Shown piece by piece: positions 7,693 through 14,762 of a stretch of 25,548 nt of DNA. Every line of letters begins with the position of its first letter. The first letter of the stretch is position 1. The notes beneath the pieces were generated by a model. That model was not told where the DNA came from. It saw nothing but the letters and a program-made list of their open reading frames with translations, and ran no database searches. The DNA is taken from positions 1 through 25,548 of IMG/VR virus record IMGVR_UViG_3300007519_000072, one strand, 5' to 3'. This DNA comes from a virus. The position numbers and the translations under genes were made by a program.

Positions 7693-8019
7693 CTAATCAA
7701 ATCGATTGATGCCAACACCTAACTCACTAGCTATATCGAACAGGTCTTCGTCAAGGCTTGGCATTAAGTCGTCCATGTCTGCATCAGGTCTCTTCGCCCG
7801 CTTAGGTATCGCAACCTTAGCCACCCTTGGCACCTTCACCTTGGGTATTGGCTTAGGCTTGGCCACCCTCTGAATAATTGGCTGAGCCTTATCTACCATC
7901 TCAACAGTTGCAAACCTGAACTCACATGCTAGACACCTTCGCTTGCGCCGATAGGTCCCGATGGTTGTCCATCTACTATCGTAGACCTCTGTTTTAGAAT
8001 TACATTTTGTGCAATTCAT
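7693..8019 (-). CDS. NrdR-like zinc-ribbon protein
   Basis: The start chosen is ATG 8019, 8 bases after the upstream stop with AGGTG before it; this puts the zinc ribbon at the N-terminus. The ribbon reads MNCTKCNSKTEVYDSR ... RRKRRCLACEFRFATVE, with Cys3, Cys6, Cys29 and Cys32, the same spacing and flanking DSR/RRRR pattern as the N-terminal DNA-binding ribbon of NrdR. The ATP-cone that follows in NrdR is absent. Instead there is a Lys/Pro/Val-rich basic linker (about residues 45-80) and an acidic C-terminus. It is probably a DNA-binding regulator. It is not a full NrdR, and the target is unknown. Confidence 0.65.
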   Translation of the reverse strand: MNCTKCNSKTEVYDSRWTTIGTYRRKRRCLACEFRFATVEMVDKAQPIIQRVAKPKPIPKVKVPRVAKVAIPKRAKRPDADMDDLMPSLDEDLFDIASELGVGINRFD

Positions 8020-8026
8020 GCCGCAC

Positions 8027-8281
8027 CTATTGCATAGTCTGGTTAGTCGAGAGCTTATCCAGAGTAATTCTGTGAAGCTCTTGCACTGCATCATTAAATA
8101 TTTCACAATCATTTCTTACCTGATGCAAGCTGCGTCCCGCTACCGTACAAGTAGTAGCAAACAACACAGCAAAGACTTTCATCCAGTCTGAGAATTGCAT
8201 CTCAGGATGATGGTGAGCAAAGGACACCCATGAATCTGTGAACAACTCCATGCTTGGCGTAGCCCCCCGTTTGTTACTCAT
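8027..8281 (-). CDS. Hypothetical protein, 84 aa
   Basis: Not recognised. Three ATGs in a row overlap the upstream stop; the third (8281) lies 7 bases behind AAGGAG and is the best start. The sequence includes MELFTDSWVSFAHHHPEMQF, a moderately hydrophobic segment (VFAVLFATTCTVAG) that could be a weak membrane helix or a buried core helix, and a polar helical C-terminus. No motif. Confidence 0.6.
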   Translation of the reverse strand: MSNKRGATPSMELFTDSWVSFAHHHPEMQFSDWMKVFAVLFATTCTVAGRSLHQVRNDCEIFNDAVQELHRITLDKLSTNQTMQ

Positions 8282-8462
8282 CATCATTCTCCTTGTATTG
8301 CTTACGGATGTACGCATCCAAGTCATCTTGCTTGAAGCGGTAAGACCGACCTATCTTTGCTGCAGGCAATGCACCAATACGCGCAAGCCTACGCACCGTG
8401 TAGATAGACAGGCCGACATACTCAGCGACCTGCTCGACACTTAATAAATTAACAAAACTCAT
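8274..8462 (-). CDS. Excisionase/MerR-type helix-turn-helix DNA-binding protein
   Basis: A 62-aa single-domain protein. LSVEQVAEYVGLSIYTVRRL is a helix-turn-helix, followed by the wing ARIGALPAAKIGRSYRF and 'KQDDLDAYIRKQY', the classic layout of the excisionase-family domain (HTH_17). The start is ATG 8462 behind a perfect AAGGAGG. It overlaps the next gene by 8 bases. It could act as an excisionase-like or transcriptional regulator; with no integrase in the window, a regulatory role is as likely. Confidence 0.85.
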   Translation of the reverse strand: MSFVNLLSVEQVAEYVGLSIYTVRRLARIGALPAAKIGRSYRFKQDDLDAYIRKQYKENDDE

Positions 8463-8626
8463 AAAACCTCCTTGCAATGCTTGATTAAAAAGTCATGGCA
8501 CAAATGAATGTGAGTCAACTCATCTAGTTGCGCCTTGTTCATAGTCACATACCGTGGAATGTCACTGATAGGCTTCTTGCATAAATAACTATTGTCAATC
8601 GGGTTGTACTCATACACCTGAATCAT
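8459..8626 (-). CDS. Small hypothetical protein, 55 aa
   Basis: ATG at 8626 lies inside the end of the exonuclease gene (17-base overlap); upstream in-frame starts would overlap that gene far more. Begins MIQVYEYNPIDNSYLC and ends HLCHDFLIKHCKEVL. Its stop overlaps the start of the helix-turn-helix gene by 4 bases. No strong ribosome binding site, so coupled translation is assumed. Function unknown. Confidence 0.5.
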   Translation of the reverse strand: MIQVYEYNPIDNSYLCKKPISDIPRYVTMNKAQLDELTHIHLCHDFLIKHCKEVL

Positions 8627-9479
8627 CGAGCCCAACGGCGTCCTGAACTTGAGCCCCGTCAAGTTGGTACTGTTTGCAGAATGGAGCCGCTTCGCAGTAC
8701 TCTGCACATCTTCGGTAAGTACCCTTTCTCTCTTCAATAAAGAGGCCGTCAGCGATTGGTTGTTGAATATCATCTTTATCCTCATACACTCTAATGGCAC
8801 GCTTGCCGCCCACCTTCATTAACGCCCACTTGGTTCCTTCGTACCAACGCTCTTCGTCAGTACAAAGAACTTCTTCACCTGCGTCAGCCTTCTGGTGCAA
8901 GGCAATGCGTTCTTTAATGTACGCAAGCACACGCTCGTCAGACCACACAGGTATCTCAACCGTAGCGATTGGCACCTCCGGGTAGCCTTCCTTTCTCTTA
9001 GACTCTGACTGTTTCCAATCTCTAAGTATTGCTATGATGCGAAGCTTGTCTACAGGGTAGCCATTTTGTACGGCTAGATAGCGCAAGACATTCAGTTGAC
9101 GTTCCCAATCCGTATAGTCTGAGCGCATAACCTTGTATACGCCAGTCACCTTATAGTCATCTAGGTATTCTCCACTGCAATCCATACGATCAAACTGACC
9201 CGACAAACTCCAGCCATCGATGTCTACATACAACCTGTCCTCAACAACATCAGATCGATTGGCGCGCTCTAAGATAGTGTGCACCGCTTGGCCTAAGAGA
9301 GACCAGACCCGATCACTGACATCCTCAACGATAGCGCTGCCGTATTGCTTAAGCAGTGCCCGCTTTTGTGGGGCATCGATTAACTTCGTCACAGAAATAT
9401 CACCGCCCCCTTTGTAAGGGTCGTTCTTTACTGCTTGATAGATAGCATCAGGCAGGTTGTAAAGGTTTGTTAGGTTCAT
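8610..9479 (-). CDS. Cas4/RecB-like PD-(D/E)XK exonuclease
   Basis: A 289-aa nuclease. Motifs in order: LGQAVHTILE (His67, Glu71), SGQFDRM (Asp97), LDDYK (Asp108-x-Lys110), and QLNVLRYL (Gln128), the RecB/Cas4-type active site. Cys206, Cys258, Cys262 and Cys268 are placed to hold an iron-sulfur cluster, as in Cas4 and AddB. It likely resects double-stranded DNA ends so that the ERF protein two genes upstream can anneal the single strands. Start overlaps the preceding gene by 4 bases (ATGA). Fold confident; the Fe-S cluster and end polarity are inferred. Confidence 0.85.
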   Translation of the reverse strand: MNLTNLYNLPDAIYQAVKNDPYKGGGDISVTKLIDAPQKRALLKQYGSAIVEDVSDRVWSLLGQAVHTILERANRSDVVEDRLYVDIDGWSLSGQFDRMDCSGEYLDDYKVTGVYKVMRSDYTDWERQLNVLRYLAVQNGYPVDKLRIIAILRDWKQSESKRKEGYPEVPIATVEIPVWSDERVLAYIKERIALHQKADAGEEVLCTDEERWYEGTKWALMKVGGKRAIRVYEDKDDIQQPIADGLFIEERKGTYRRCAEYCEAAPFCKQYQLDGAQVQDAVGLDDSGV

Positions 9480-9655
9480 ACATCACCTTCATCTTGGTCG
9501 TTTGGCGGTACAGATTCCGGCATGGCCTCGCCAAGTTGTGCAGTCGCATGCTCTTTAATTGCGTCAATGACAGAAGCGGAATATTTATATGGCATATCCG
9601 ACAGGACTGCTAGCAATTGGTTGAGCTCTTGAATCGTATAAGTAATCTGTTGCAT
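9476..9655 (-). CDS. Small hypothetical protein, 59 aa
   Basis: ATG 9655 follows AAGGAAAGAAC, a good ribosome binding site. One helical domain (MQQITYTIQELNQLLAVLSD, then SASVIDAIKEHA) with an acidic tail ending DQDEGDV. Overlaps the exonuclease start by 4 bases. Not recognised; it sits inside the recombination gene set, so it may be an accessory factor. Confidence 0.6.
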   Translation of the reverse strand: MQQITYTIQELNQLLAVLSDMPYKYSASVIDAIKEHATAQLGEAMPESVPPNDQDEGDV

Positions 9656-9719
9656 GTTCTTTCCTTGGGTTGTGTGTGGTTCCACCCCTGATAAATCAAA
9701 CAGTGGTGGTGTTAAATAT

Positions 9720-9962
9720 TTACCAGTCGATGTCTGCTTCATTAGACTGCTGCTGCTTAGGTTGCGTAGGCTTCTTAAAATCGCCCGTGTCGACATCAAG
9801 GCTACCTCTAAGGTACTTGGTACCTGCTTTGCTTACAGCCTCCCAGAGACCGCCTCTGAACTTGGAGCCATCAGCCATCTCTATTACAACGTTAAACGCA
9901 GGGGACTTAGGATTGTCTGATGCCTTTGCTTTGAAGACAGAGATATTGTTGTATTGGGTCAT
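9720..9962 (-). CDS. Hypothetical recombination-module protein with SSB-like acidic tip, 80 aa
   Basis: A beta-rich core (NISVFKAKASDNPKSPAFNV, GGLWEAVSKAGTKYLRGSLD) loosely recalls DUF736-type small proteins. It is followed by a Pro/Gln-rich linker and an acidic, Trp-ended tip (NEADIDW) like the protein-docking tail of single-stranded DNA-binding proteins. Together with its place between ERF and the exonuclease this suggests a single-strand-binding role. The start overlaps the ERF stop by 4 bases. Function is inference; no OB-fold signature was confirmed. Confidence 0.6.
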   Translation of the reverse strand: MTQYNNISVFKAKASDNPKSPAFNVVIEMADGSKFRGGLWEAVSKAGTKYLRGSLDVDTGDFKKPTQPKQQQSNEADIDW

Positions 9963-10618
9963 GCTGATTCCTTTGGGTTATCTAAAATTTTCTTCTGTAG
10001 TCTGGCGATAATATCTTTGCAACGTGCGCGTGGCAGTTGGCCAATCTCAGATACTGTGTATGCCTGTAATAAAACAACAGGGTCTAACTCTGCTTGAGCA
10101 ATCAGTCCACTAATGATCTGAATCTCATCGACAGTTACAAACTCTACTTCTTTTGCCACAGCCTTTTCTTTTGGTGCCAAGGTGTGTGTCGTTGCATCGG
10201 GGTCTTCATTGGTAGGGATAGCAAACAACTGGAACGCCATGTACTTGTATGCGATAGACAGCGCTTTGTTGGTAGCCTTATCGCCTGAGTCCATAGCCTC
10301 GCCGGGCACTACACATGTAATGAATGAACCATCAATGGTTGAATACACCTTGTACTCTACCTCGATGCTGACATAGAACAGGGGGTTGCCACGGCTAGTC
10401 GCACGTTCTGTTACTTCTCTACTCTTGATGTTTGGAATGATGACAAGGTTAGCTGCGACTAAGCTTTCTGCCATGCGATTCATAACATCATCGATACCTC
10501 GGAACGCAAATCCTTGCTGCTCGTTCCTACGGTTCTTGCCGATACCGTGTTGGGCAAAGTACCCAATGACCTGATGTATACCGCGCAGAACTTCTGGCGG
10601 GGCGTTGTTGGTAATCAT
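9959..10618 (-). CDS. erf: ERF-family single-strand DNA annealing protein
   Basis: A 219-aa protein with the ERF signature: FRGIDDVMNRMAESL (residues 39-53), PGEAMDSGDKATNKALS (105-121) and 'YKYMAFQLFAIPTNEDPDA' (124-142). ERF proteins bind and anneal single-stranded DNA in phage recombination and genome circularisation. The N-terminal two thirds is the annealing domain; the C-terminal third (EIQIISGLIAQAELDP...) looks like the helical tail often found in these proteins. First gene of the leftward operon, about 48 bases from the predicted transcription start, with AAGGAGAG before the ATG. That site is perfectly complementary to the small RNA at 14763-14824. Confidence 0.92.
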   Translation of the reverse strand: MITNNAPPEVLRGIHQVIGYFAQHGIGKNRRNEQQGFAFRGIDDVMNRMAESLVAANLVIIPNIKSREVTERATSRGNPLFYVSIEVEYKVYSTIDGSFITCVVPGEAMDSGDKATNKALSIAYKYMAFQLFAIPTNEDPDATTHTLAPKEKAVAKEVEFVTVDEIQIISGLIAQAELDPVVLLQAYTVSEIGQLPRARCKDIIARLQKKILDNPKESA

Positions 10619-10672
10619 AATCTCTCCTTGTTGTTAGCGCTATTAAAAGCATTTGATGTAGCACTAGTACAT

Positions 10673-10702
10673 ATATTAGAACAGTAGTGAAGCGCATGTC
10701 AA
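10673..10702 (-). promoter_or_regulatory. Leftward early promoter (sigma70)
   Basis: Minus strand: TTGACA (10702-10697), 18-base spacer, TAATAT (10678-10673). Perfect -35 and 5/6 -10. Transcription would begin near 10666, 48 bases before the ERF start, and drive the operon down to 4470. Confidence 0.75.
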
Positions 10703-10802
10703 CGGTTTATTGTAAAAAATATATGTGTTGTTATTTAAATACATCAACCAATAATATGGTGGCAAAACATACAGATGACAATCAATTTATTTTATTTACC
10801 TA
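10703..10802. other. AT-rich spacer between divergent promoters
   Basis: About 100 bases of strongly AT-rich DNA lie between the leftward and rightward promoters, with A/T runs (TGTAAAAAATATATG, TTTATTTTATTTACC). No gene is visible. Its composition and place next to the primase operon make it a candidate operator or replication origin, but no iterons are seen. Confidence 0.35.
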
Positions 10803-10832
10803 TTGCATTTATTAAGATGCCATGCTTATAAT
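10803..10832 (+). promoter_or_regulatory. Rightward promoter upstream of structured leader
   Basis: TTGCAT (10803-10808), 18-base spacer, perfect TATAAT (10827-10832). Transcription would start near 10839 and copy the GC-rich leader before reaching the primase gene at 11178. Confidence 0.6.
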
Positions 10833-10838
10833 GGTCTG

Positions 10839-11052
10839 GTCACTAAGGTGAATGCGTAATTGTGGTCGGGGACAAGCAACGGCAGCGCAATTATTAAGAG
10901 ATCCAACTGTGGGATAGAGCGAGAAAAGGATCGGGGGCGGCGAAGATAGCACCCCTTGCTCGAAAGGCTGTCGGGTGCATGTCTGGCTCCAAGGAGAAAG
11001 ATGCAGAAGGCGTAACCGGGTTGGGCTAGGTACGTCTTCACCAAGGAGAAAG
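10839..11052 (+). ncRNA. Structured leader RNA / candidate non-coding RNA
   Basis: A GC-rich island in AT-rich flanks, without a convincing reading frame, directly after a promoter. Helices seen by eye: GTAATTG (from 10856) with CAATTAT; GAGCGAG with CTTGCTC enclosing GGGG/CCCC (about 10916-10962); TGCAT with ATGCA enclosing CTCC/GGAG (10976-11005); and a 9-bp helix GAAGGCGTA/TACGTCTTC (11006-11040). The third helix hides an AAGGAG sequence. The leader ends in a second AAGGAGAAAG copy. It could be a regulatory 5' leader or a free RNA; no known class was recognised and no U-rich terminator follows. Confidence 0.45.
10989..11052 (+). repeat. Direct repeat of a ribosome-binding-site-like 12-mer
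   Basis: CCAAGGAGAAAG occurs at 10989-11000 and again at 11041-11052, 52 bases apart, bracketing the 9-bp hairpin. The first copy is followed by ATG and only three more codons (MQKA, then TAA); the second by GTG and a 22-codon frame. Neither encodes a credible protein; both may be leader-peptide or ribosome-standby sites. Confidence 0.5.
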
Positions 11053-11057
11053 TGTTA

Positions 11058-11071
11058 TTAACTATAGTTAA
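11058..11071. promoter_or_regulatory. 14-bp perfect palindrome, possible operator
   Basis: TTAACTATAGTTAA equals its own reverse complement. A near copy of one half (AGTATAGTTA) follows at 11079-11088. It lies 37 bases upstream of the promoter at 11108-11136, a suitable place for a repressor or activator dimer. Confidence 0.35.
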
Positions 11072-11107
11072 AGAGTTAAGTATAGTTATAAAAGAAAAAG
11101 AAATTGA

Positions 11108-11136
11108 TTGTAAGAAGTAGTTGTTCTAAGTATAAT
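11108..11136 (+). promoter_or_regulatory. Proximal promoter of the primase operon
   Basis: TTGTAA (11108-11113), 17-base spacer, perfect TATAAT (11131-11136). The start would be near 11143, 35 bases before the primase-helicase ATG, giving the operon a leader-free alternative to the 10803 promoter. Confidence 0.5.
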
Positions 11137-11177
11137 TAGAGAGTAATAAAAACAAATAGATAGATAAGGAAGAGTGT

Positions 11178-12866
11178 ATGAAATCATGGGCAGACTTAGG
11201 GATAGATCTTAAGGGGCACACAAGTGGTCAGATTAAAACCACATGTCCTAATTGCTCCGAGTCCCGCAAGAAGAAGTCATACCCCTGCTTGAATGTAAAC
11301 GTAGATCAGGGTGTATATAACTGCTGGCATTGTGGCTGGGCGGGTGGGGTTGGAAAAGGATTGTTTATGCAAACAAATAAAAAGCAGTATCGTATTCCAG
11401 AATTCAAACCAAAGATGTTGACTGATTCAGCGCTGACATTTCTACAAGAGCGTGGCATAACTCCAGAGGTTGTAGCTCGCAATCAAGTTTCTATAGACAA
11501 GAAGTACTTCCCTCAGACAGAGAAAGAATATCCTTGCTTGGCATTCCCTTTCATCAAAGCCGGGCAGATTGTCAACGTTAAGTATCGCACAAGGGACAAG
11601 TACTTTACCCAAGAAAGCGGTGCTGAAAAAACTTGGTACAAGTACGATGACATTGACCCTAAGTGCACGATCATTACTGAGGGTGAGTTCGATGCACTAT
11701 CCTTTGAGGTTGCAGGTTATCGCAGCGCTATCTCTGTGCCTGACGGAGCGCCCGCTATTGAGGCTAAATCATTTGACCGTAAGTTCACCTACATCGACGT
11801 CGAAGATCCTGCTATAGAGGCTGTAGAGAAGTTTATATTGGCCGTTGACAATGATGCTCCGGGCCGCAGGCTTGAAGAAGAGTTGGCGCGTAGGCTTGGC
11901 AAAGACAGGTGCTATAGAGTCAAGTGGCCTGAAGGTTGCAAGGATGCCAATGAGTTGCTGCTTATGGCTGGGCCGGGGGCGCTTGCTAACCTAGTCAAGT
12001 TCTCAGAACCCTACCCAGTTGACGGCATCTTTGAGCTTGAATCTTTTGCTGCTGACCTAGATGCTATCTATCAGAACGGTTTACCCGCTGGGCTCGAGAC
12101 TGGGTGGGACAACTTAGATTCTTTCTACAGACCTATGGATGGGCAGTGGACATTGGTGACAGGTGTGCCGGGCATGGGTAAGTCAGAGTGGTTAGATGCT
12201 CTGGCTATGAATCTTACATCCAAGCATGGCTGGATATTCGGAGTCTGCTCACCAGAGAATCAACCTGTTACCTATCATGCAGCTAAGCTCATGGAAAAGT
12301 ATGCCGGGAAACGTCTACACAAGATGACGCCACAAGAGTATGCCGATTCTAAAGAGTGGGTCAATCAATTCTTTAAATTTATTTTGCCAGAAGATAGAAC
12401 CCTCGAAGGTGTACTTGAGAAGGCCAAGCTATTAGTGCGCCGCTATGGCATGAAGGGCTTGATCCTTGACCCATACAACGAGATTACACACACCAATAGA
12501 CGTGATGGCATTAGTGAGACTGAGTACATCTCTGATTTCTTGGCACAGATTAGGGGCTTCGCTCGCATGATGGGCATCCACATTTGGTTAGTGGCACACC
12601 CTACTAAGCTACAGAAACGAGACGATGGTACATACCCCGTGCCTACAGGCTACGATGTTGCAGGGTCAGCGCACTTCTTTAACAAGGCAGACAACATCAT
12701 TGCTGTACATAGGGATAAGAGCAACCCAACCTCATTCTCTGAGGTGCATATACAAAAGATTAGGTCGCGTTGGCTAGGTCAAATTGGCACAGTCTATCTT
12801 GATTGGGATAAAAACTGCGGTAGATACACCGTACCGCCGGGACATGGGGAGTCATTCATAAGATGA
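11178..12866 (+). CDS. Primase-helicase (T7 gp4-like)
   Basis: A 562-aa protein with the full primase-helicase layout. Zinc-binding module at residues 23-52 (CPNC ... CWHC). TOPRIM primase core with EGEFDAL (168-174) and DNDAPGR (224-230). DnaB/RecA-type helicase domain with Walker A GVPGMGKS (329-336), GVCSPEN (355-361), Walker B LILDPYNE (428-435), LVAHPTK (471-477) and a C-terminal KIRSRWLG. It would unwind the fork and make primers for phage DNA replication. The length is close to T7 gp4 (566 aa). AAGGA precedes the ATG at good spacing. First gene of the rightward operon; the stop overlaps the next start by 4 bases. Confidence 0.93.
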   Translation: MKSWADLGIDLKGHTSGQIKTTCPNCSESRKKKSYPCLNVNVDQGVYNCWHCGWAGGVGKGLFMQTNKKQYRIPEFKPKMLTDSALTFLQERGITPEVVARNQVSIDKKYFPQTEKEYPCLAFPFIKAGQIVNVKYRTRDKYFTQESGAEKTWYKYDDIDPKCTIITEGEFDALSFEVAGYRSAISVPDGAPAIEAKSFDRKFTYIDVEDPAIEAVEKFILAVDNDAPGRRLEEELARRLGKDRCYRVKWPEGCKDANELLLMAGPGALANLVKFSEPYPVDGIFELESFAADLDAIYQNGLPAGLETGWDNLDSFYRPMDGQWTLVTGVPGMGKSEWLDALAMNLTSKHGWIFGVCSPENQPVTYHAAKLMEKYAGKRLHKMTPQEYADSKEWVNQFFKFILPEDRTLEGVLEKAKLLVRRYGMKGLILDPYNEITHTNRRDGISETEYISDFLAQIRGFARMMGIHIWLVAHPTKLQKRDDGTYPVPTGYDVAGSAHFFNKADNIIAVHRDKSNPTSFSEVHIQKIRSRWLGQIGTVYLDWDKNCGRYTVPPGHGESFIR

Positions 12867-13171
12867 AGCATAAAACTTTTCGTAGCGCGCAGCTCCTGTC
12901 ATTAGCAAGAGGTCAGGAGTGTGTGATGTGCGGGGCGAACGATGACACCATTGTCTCAGCCCATTCAAACCTGATGGAGCACGGCAAAGGTATGGGCATG
13001 AAGGCTCATGATGGCATGGTGTCTTGGCTGTGTCACCACTGTCACAGCAACCTAGACCAAGGGCGTGGGTCTTCTAAAGAAGATAAGCGTACCTACATCC
13101 TGACTGCTATCTGTAGAACGTATATGAAAATGTGGGACTTAAATTTACTTAAGGTGAGGAAACCAAAATGA
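12863..13171 (+). CDS. YbcO-like HNH-type nuclease (DUF1364)
   Basis: A 102-aa protein resembling E. coli prophage YbcO: LLSLARGQECVMCG (Cys20, Cys23), VSAHSNLMEHGKGMGMKAHD (His34, His40, His49), and WLCHHCHSNLDQGRG (Cys57, Cys60, His61). The cysteines hold a structural zinc and the histidines form the beta-beta-alpha metal nuclease site. Such genes sit next to resolvases in phage recombination modules, as here. Overlaps the genes on either side by 4 bases. Confidence 0.8.
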   Translation: MKHKTFRSAQLLSLARGQECVMCGANDDTIVSAHSNLMEHGKGMGMKAHDGMVSWLCHHCHSNLDQGRGSSKEDKRTYILTAICRTYMKMWDLNLLKVRKPK

Positions 13172-13503
13172 TTGACATCGAACGCATACTAGATGAGTAC
13201 AGGAACCTAGCTGCTGAATACTCTAAGGCCAGAGCCACACGTACTTACATAGAGGAGTTTAAGAAGTCTCGCTTTGCCATACTTATGAAGGAGGCTGAGA
13301 AGCAGGGCTTTAAGACCGCCGCTGCACAAGAACGTGAGGCGTATGCTAGTCAGGATTACATTGAGTTCTTGGACAACCTACGCACAGCGGTTGAAAGCGA
13401 AGAGCGTTTGCGTTATCAGATGAAGTCTATCGAGATGCAAGCCGAGGTATGGCGCACGTCACGCGCTGATGAAAGGTTTGAAAGGAAGCAATACAATGCG
13501 TAA
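13168..13503 (+). CDS. Coiled-coil phage protein, 111 aa
   Basis: Almost wholly helical and rich in Glu/Arg/Ala: IERILDEYRNLAAEYSKAR, a kink with ARATRTYIEEFKKSRFAIL, then a long charged helix to the end. It looks like a coiled-coil dimer. Similar proteins occur beside YbcO-type genes in other phages, but the function is not known to me. Start overlaps the YbcO stop (ATGA). Confidence 0.65.
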   Translation: MIDIERILDEYRNLAAEYSKARATRTYIEEFKKSRFAILMKEAEKQGFKTAAAQEREAYASQDYIEFLDNLRTAVESEERLRYQMKSIEMQAEVWRTSRADERFERKQYNA

Positions 13504-13819
13504 GCACATTCGTATCCGAGATATATTAAATGACAATGTTTCTCATGCACACCCCGCTTGCTTTGATAGCTATGAGCAATTCCACAGGTGGAAAGAGATG
13601 CTGCACATCAGCAAAGAGAGTGCCTTTATTGGGTACTGTGTTGACTGCACGCCAGAGTACAAGAGTAAAATGATGGGCGAGAATAGATGTGACCACCCTG
13701 AGACGAAGTTTGTTAAACGCACGACAGCAAGAGGTGGGTCTGAAGTGATAGGTGCTTCAATCAATTCATTCTTTTGGCACAGAGACGGAGCCGACACAGG
13801 GACAGCAGATGAAGATTAA
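13496..13819 (+). CDS. Small zinc-binding hypothetical protein, 107 aa
   Basis: The start is ATG 13496, seven bases after AAGGAAG; an upstream in-frame start would extend further into the previous gene. Contains DSYEQFHRWKEM and a C-C-C-H cluster: YCVDCTPEYK (Cys48, Cys51) and RCDHPET (Cys65, His67). The C-terminus includes SFFWHRDGADTG. Probably a small zinc-finger protein; partner unknown. It overlaps the previous stop by 8 and the next start by 11 bases. Confidence 0.65.
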   Translation: MRKHIRIRDILNDNVSHAHPACFDSYEQFHRWKEMLHISKESAFIGYCVDCTPEYKSKMMGENRCDHPETKFVKRTTARGGSEVIGASINSFFWHRDGADTGTADED

Positions 13820-14243
13820 CAGTAGACGCAAAGGCAGCACAGGCGAGACGGAACTAATCCACAGCCTTGAGGCATTTATCCCAGAGCTGCTAGGCAAGTT
13901 GGCACGCAACCTAGAGCAGACAAGGTGGGGTGGCTACGACATTACAGGGCTGGATGGCTGGGCTCCAGAGGTTAAGAGGTGCGCCAAGTTCTTGCCATCA
14001 GGTATGGTTAGGCATTGGAAGCAAGCAGTAGATCAGTCACGGAAAGAACGTCTGCGCCCTGTCTTGTTTTACCGAGCTGACCGATCTGAATGGAGGGTAG
14101 TCATGAGATTGATTGATGTAGTGGGCACGGAAAGATTGCCTGCCATGGATTTTTTTAATGATGAACTCAACAACTTTGATTTCACATTGGATATGTCATT
14201 GAAGTCTGCATCGCATTTGATTAGGAAGAGCCTCGATGTTTAA
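13809..14243 (+). CDS. PD-(D/E)XK Holliday-junction resolvase-like nuclease
   Basis: A 144-aa protein started at ATG 13809 (AGGGAC six bases upstream). It begins with the resolvase hallmark RRKGSTGETEL (Glu13), then RNLEQTRWGGYDITGL (Asp44) and PEVKR (Glu54-x-Lys56), then HWKQAVDQSRKERLRPVLFY. This E-D-ExK order and the basic first strand are typical of phage resolvases that cut branched DNA before packaging. The C-terminal third (about residues 100-144) is not conserved. Fold likely; substrate inferred from family and neighbours. Confidence 0.75.
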   Translation: MKINSRRKGSTGETELIHSLEAFIPELLGKLARNLEQTRWGGYDITGLDGWAPEVKRCAKFLPSGMVRHWKQAVDQSRKERLRPVLFYRADRSEWRVVMRLIDVVGTERLPAMDFFNDELNNFDFTLDMSLKSASHLIRKSLDV

Positions 14244-14721
14244 CTCACCTGAACAGGCGCTATCGTTTGCGTTTCGTGTGCGTCAGTACGATGTGTTAAG
14301 CGTACCTAGTGCTATGTATAACTCCAAGCAAGCGCACTCTACTAACAGAGAAGAGAGGTTAAGTCAGTATGATTTACATGCACAGTCAGGTTTAATTTTT
14401 TCTTGGTTGTCACGTAGACCTTTCGATGAGCAGATCTATGCGTTCTTAATCCACGGAAATAACGTAGAGCGAAGAACTGCGGCGTTGTTGTTTGCTCGGC
14501 AGAGCAAAGCGATGCTAAAGAAGTTCGGGTTAAGTAACTATGCATTGCGTCAAGCTATTTTGGGAGGCACAGTGAGGGAGGTGTCCGCCGATTCGGGACT
14601 GTCTCACTATAGGGCATGGAAGTTTAGACGTGAGTTGGCAGGTTTCTTGCTACCAATACAGGACAGGCTTATGAGTGCAATGTACGATGAGCTTATTGAC
14701 CTATCGCACACTGCATCATAA
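14236..14721 (+). CDS. Hypothetical helix-turn-helix protein, possible late regulator
   Basis: 161 aa, mostly helical, overlapping the resolvase stop by 8 bases. The C-terminal part has a helix-turn-helix-like stretch, TVREVSADSGLSHYRAWKFR, flanked by basic helices; a Cys-based zinc site is absent. As the last gene of the replication operon, right before the terminator, it sits where lambdoid phages keep the Q antiterminator, but no sequence match to Q was recognised. The regulator role is an inference from position and the DNA-binding-like helix. Confidence 0.6.
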   Translation: MFNSPEQALSFAFRVRQYDVLSVPSAMYNSKQAHSTNREERLSQYDLHAQSGLIFSWLSRRPFDEQIYAFLIHGNNVERRTAALLFARQSKAMLKKFGLSNYALRQAILGGTVREVSADSGLSHYRAWKFRRELAGFLLPIQDRLMSAMYDELIDLSHTAS

Positions 14722-14727
14722 TCAGAT

Positions 14728-14756
14728 TTGACATATAGATATTGTATGAATATAAT
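14728..14756 (+). promoter_or_regulatory. Perfect consensus sigma70 promoter
   Basis: TTGACA (14728-14733), 17-base spacer, TATAAT (14751-14756): 12 of 12 consensus bases at optimal spacing, the strongest promoter in the window. It lies just after the stop of the 14236-14721 gene. A start at A14763 would give a transcript that meets the terminator within about 60 bases. Confidence 0.85.
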
Positions 14757-14762
14757 TATTGC

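Noticed and set aside
10839-11040. Resemblance of the leader RNA to a cobalamin riboswitch (GGTGAA, CCAACTGTGG) or a group I intron (AAGATAG)
   Set aside because: The diagnostic B12-box sequence and the paired P7/guanosine-site elements are not found in the right order; the short matches are likely chance.
10826-11044. 72-codon minus-strand frame across the structured leader
   Set aside because: No ribosome binding site, low-complexity composition, and it lies across the rightward promoter and hairpins.
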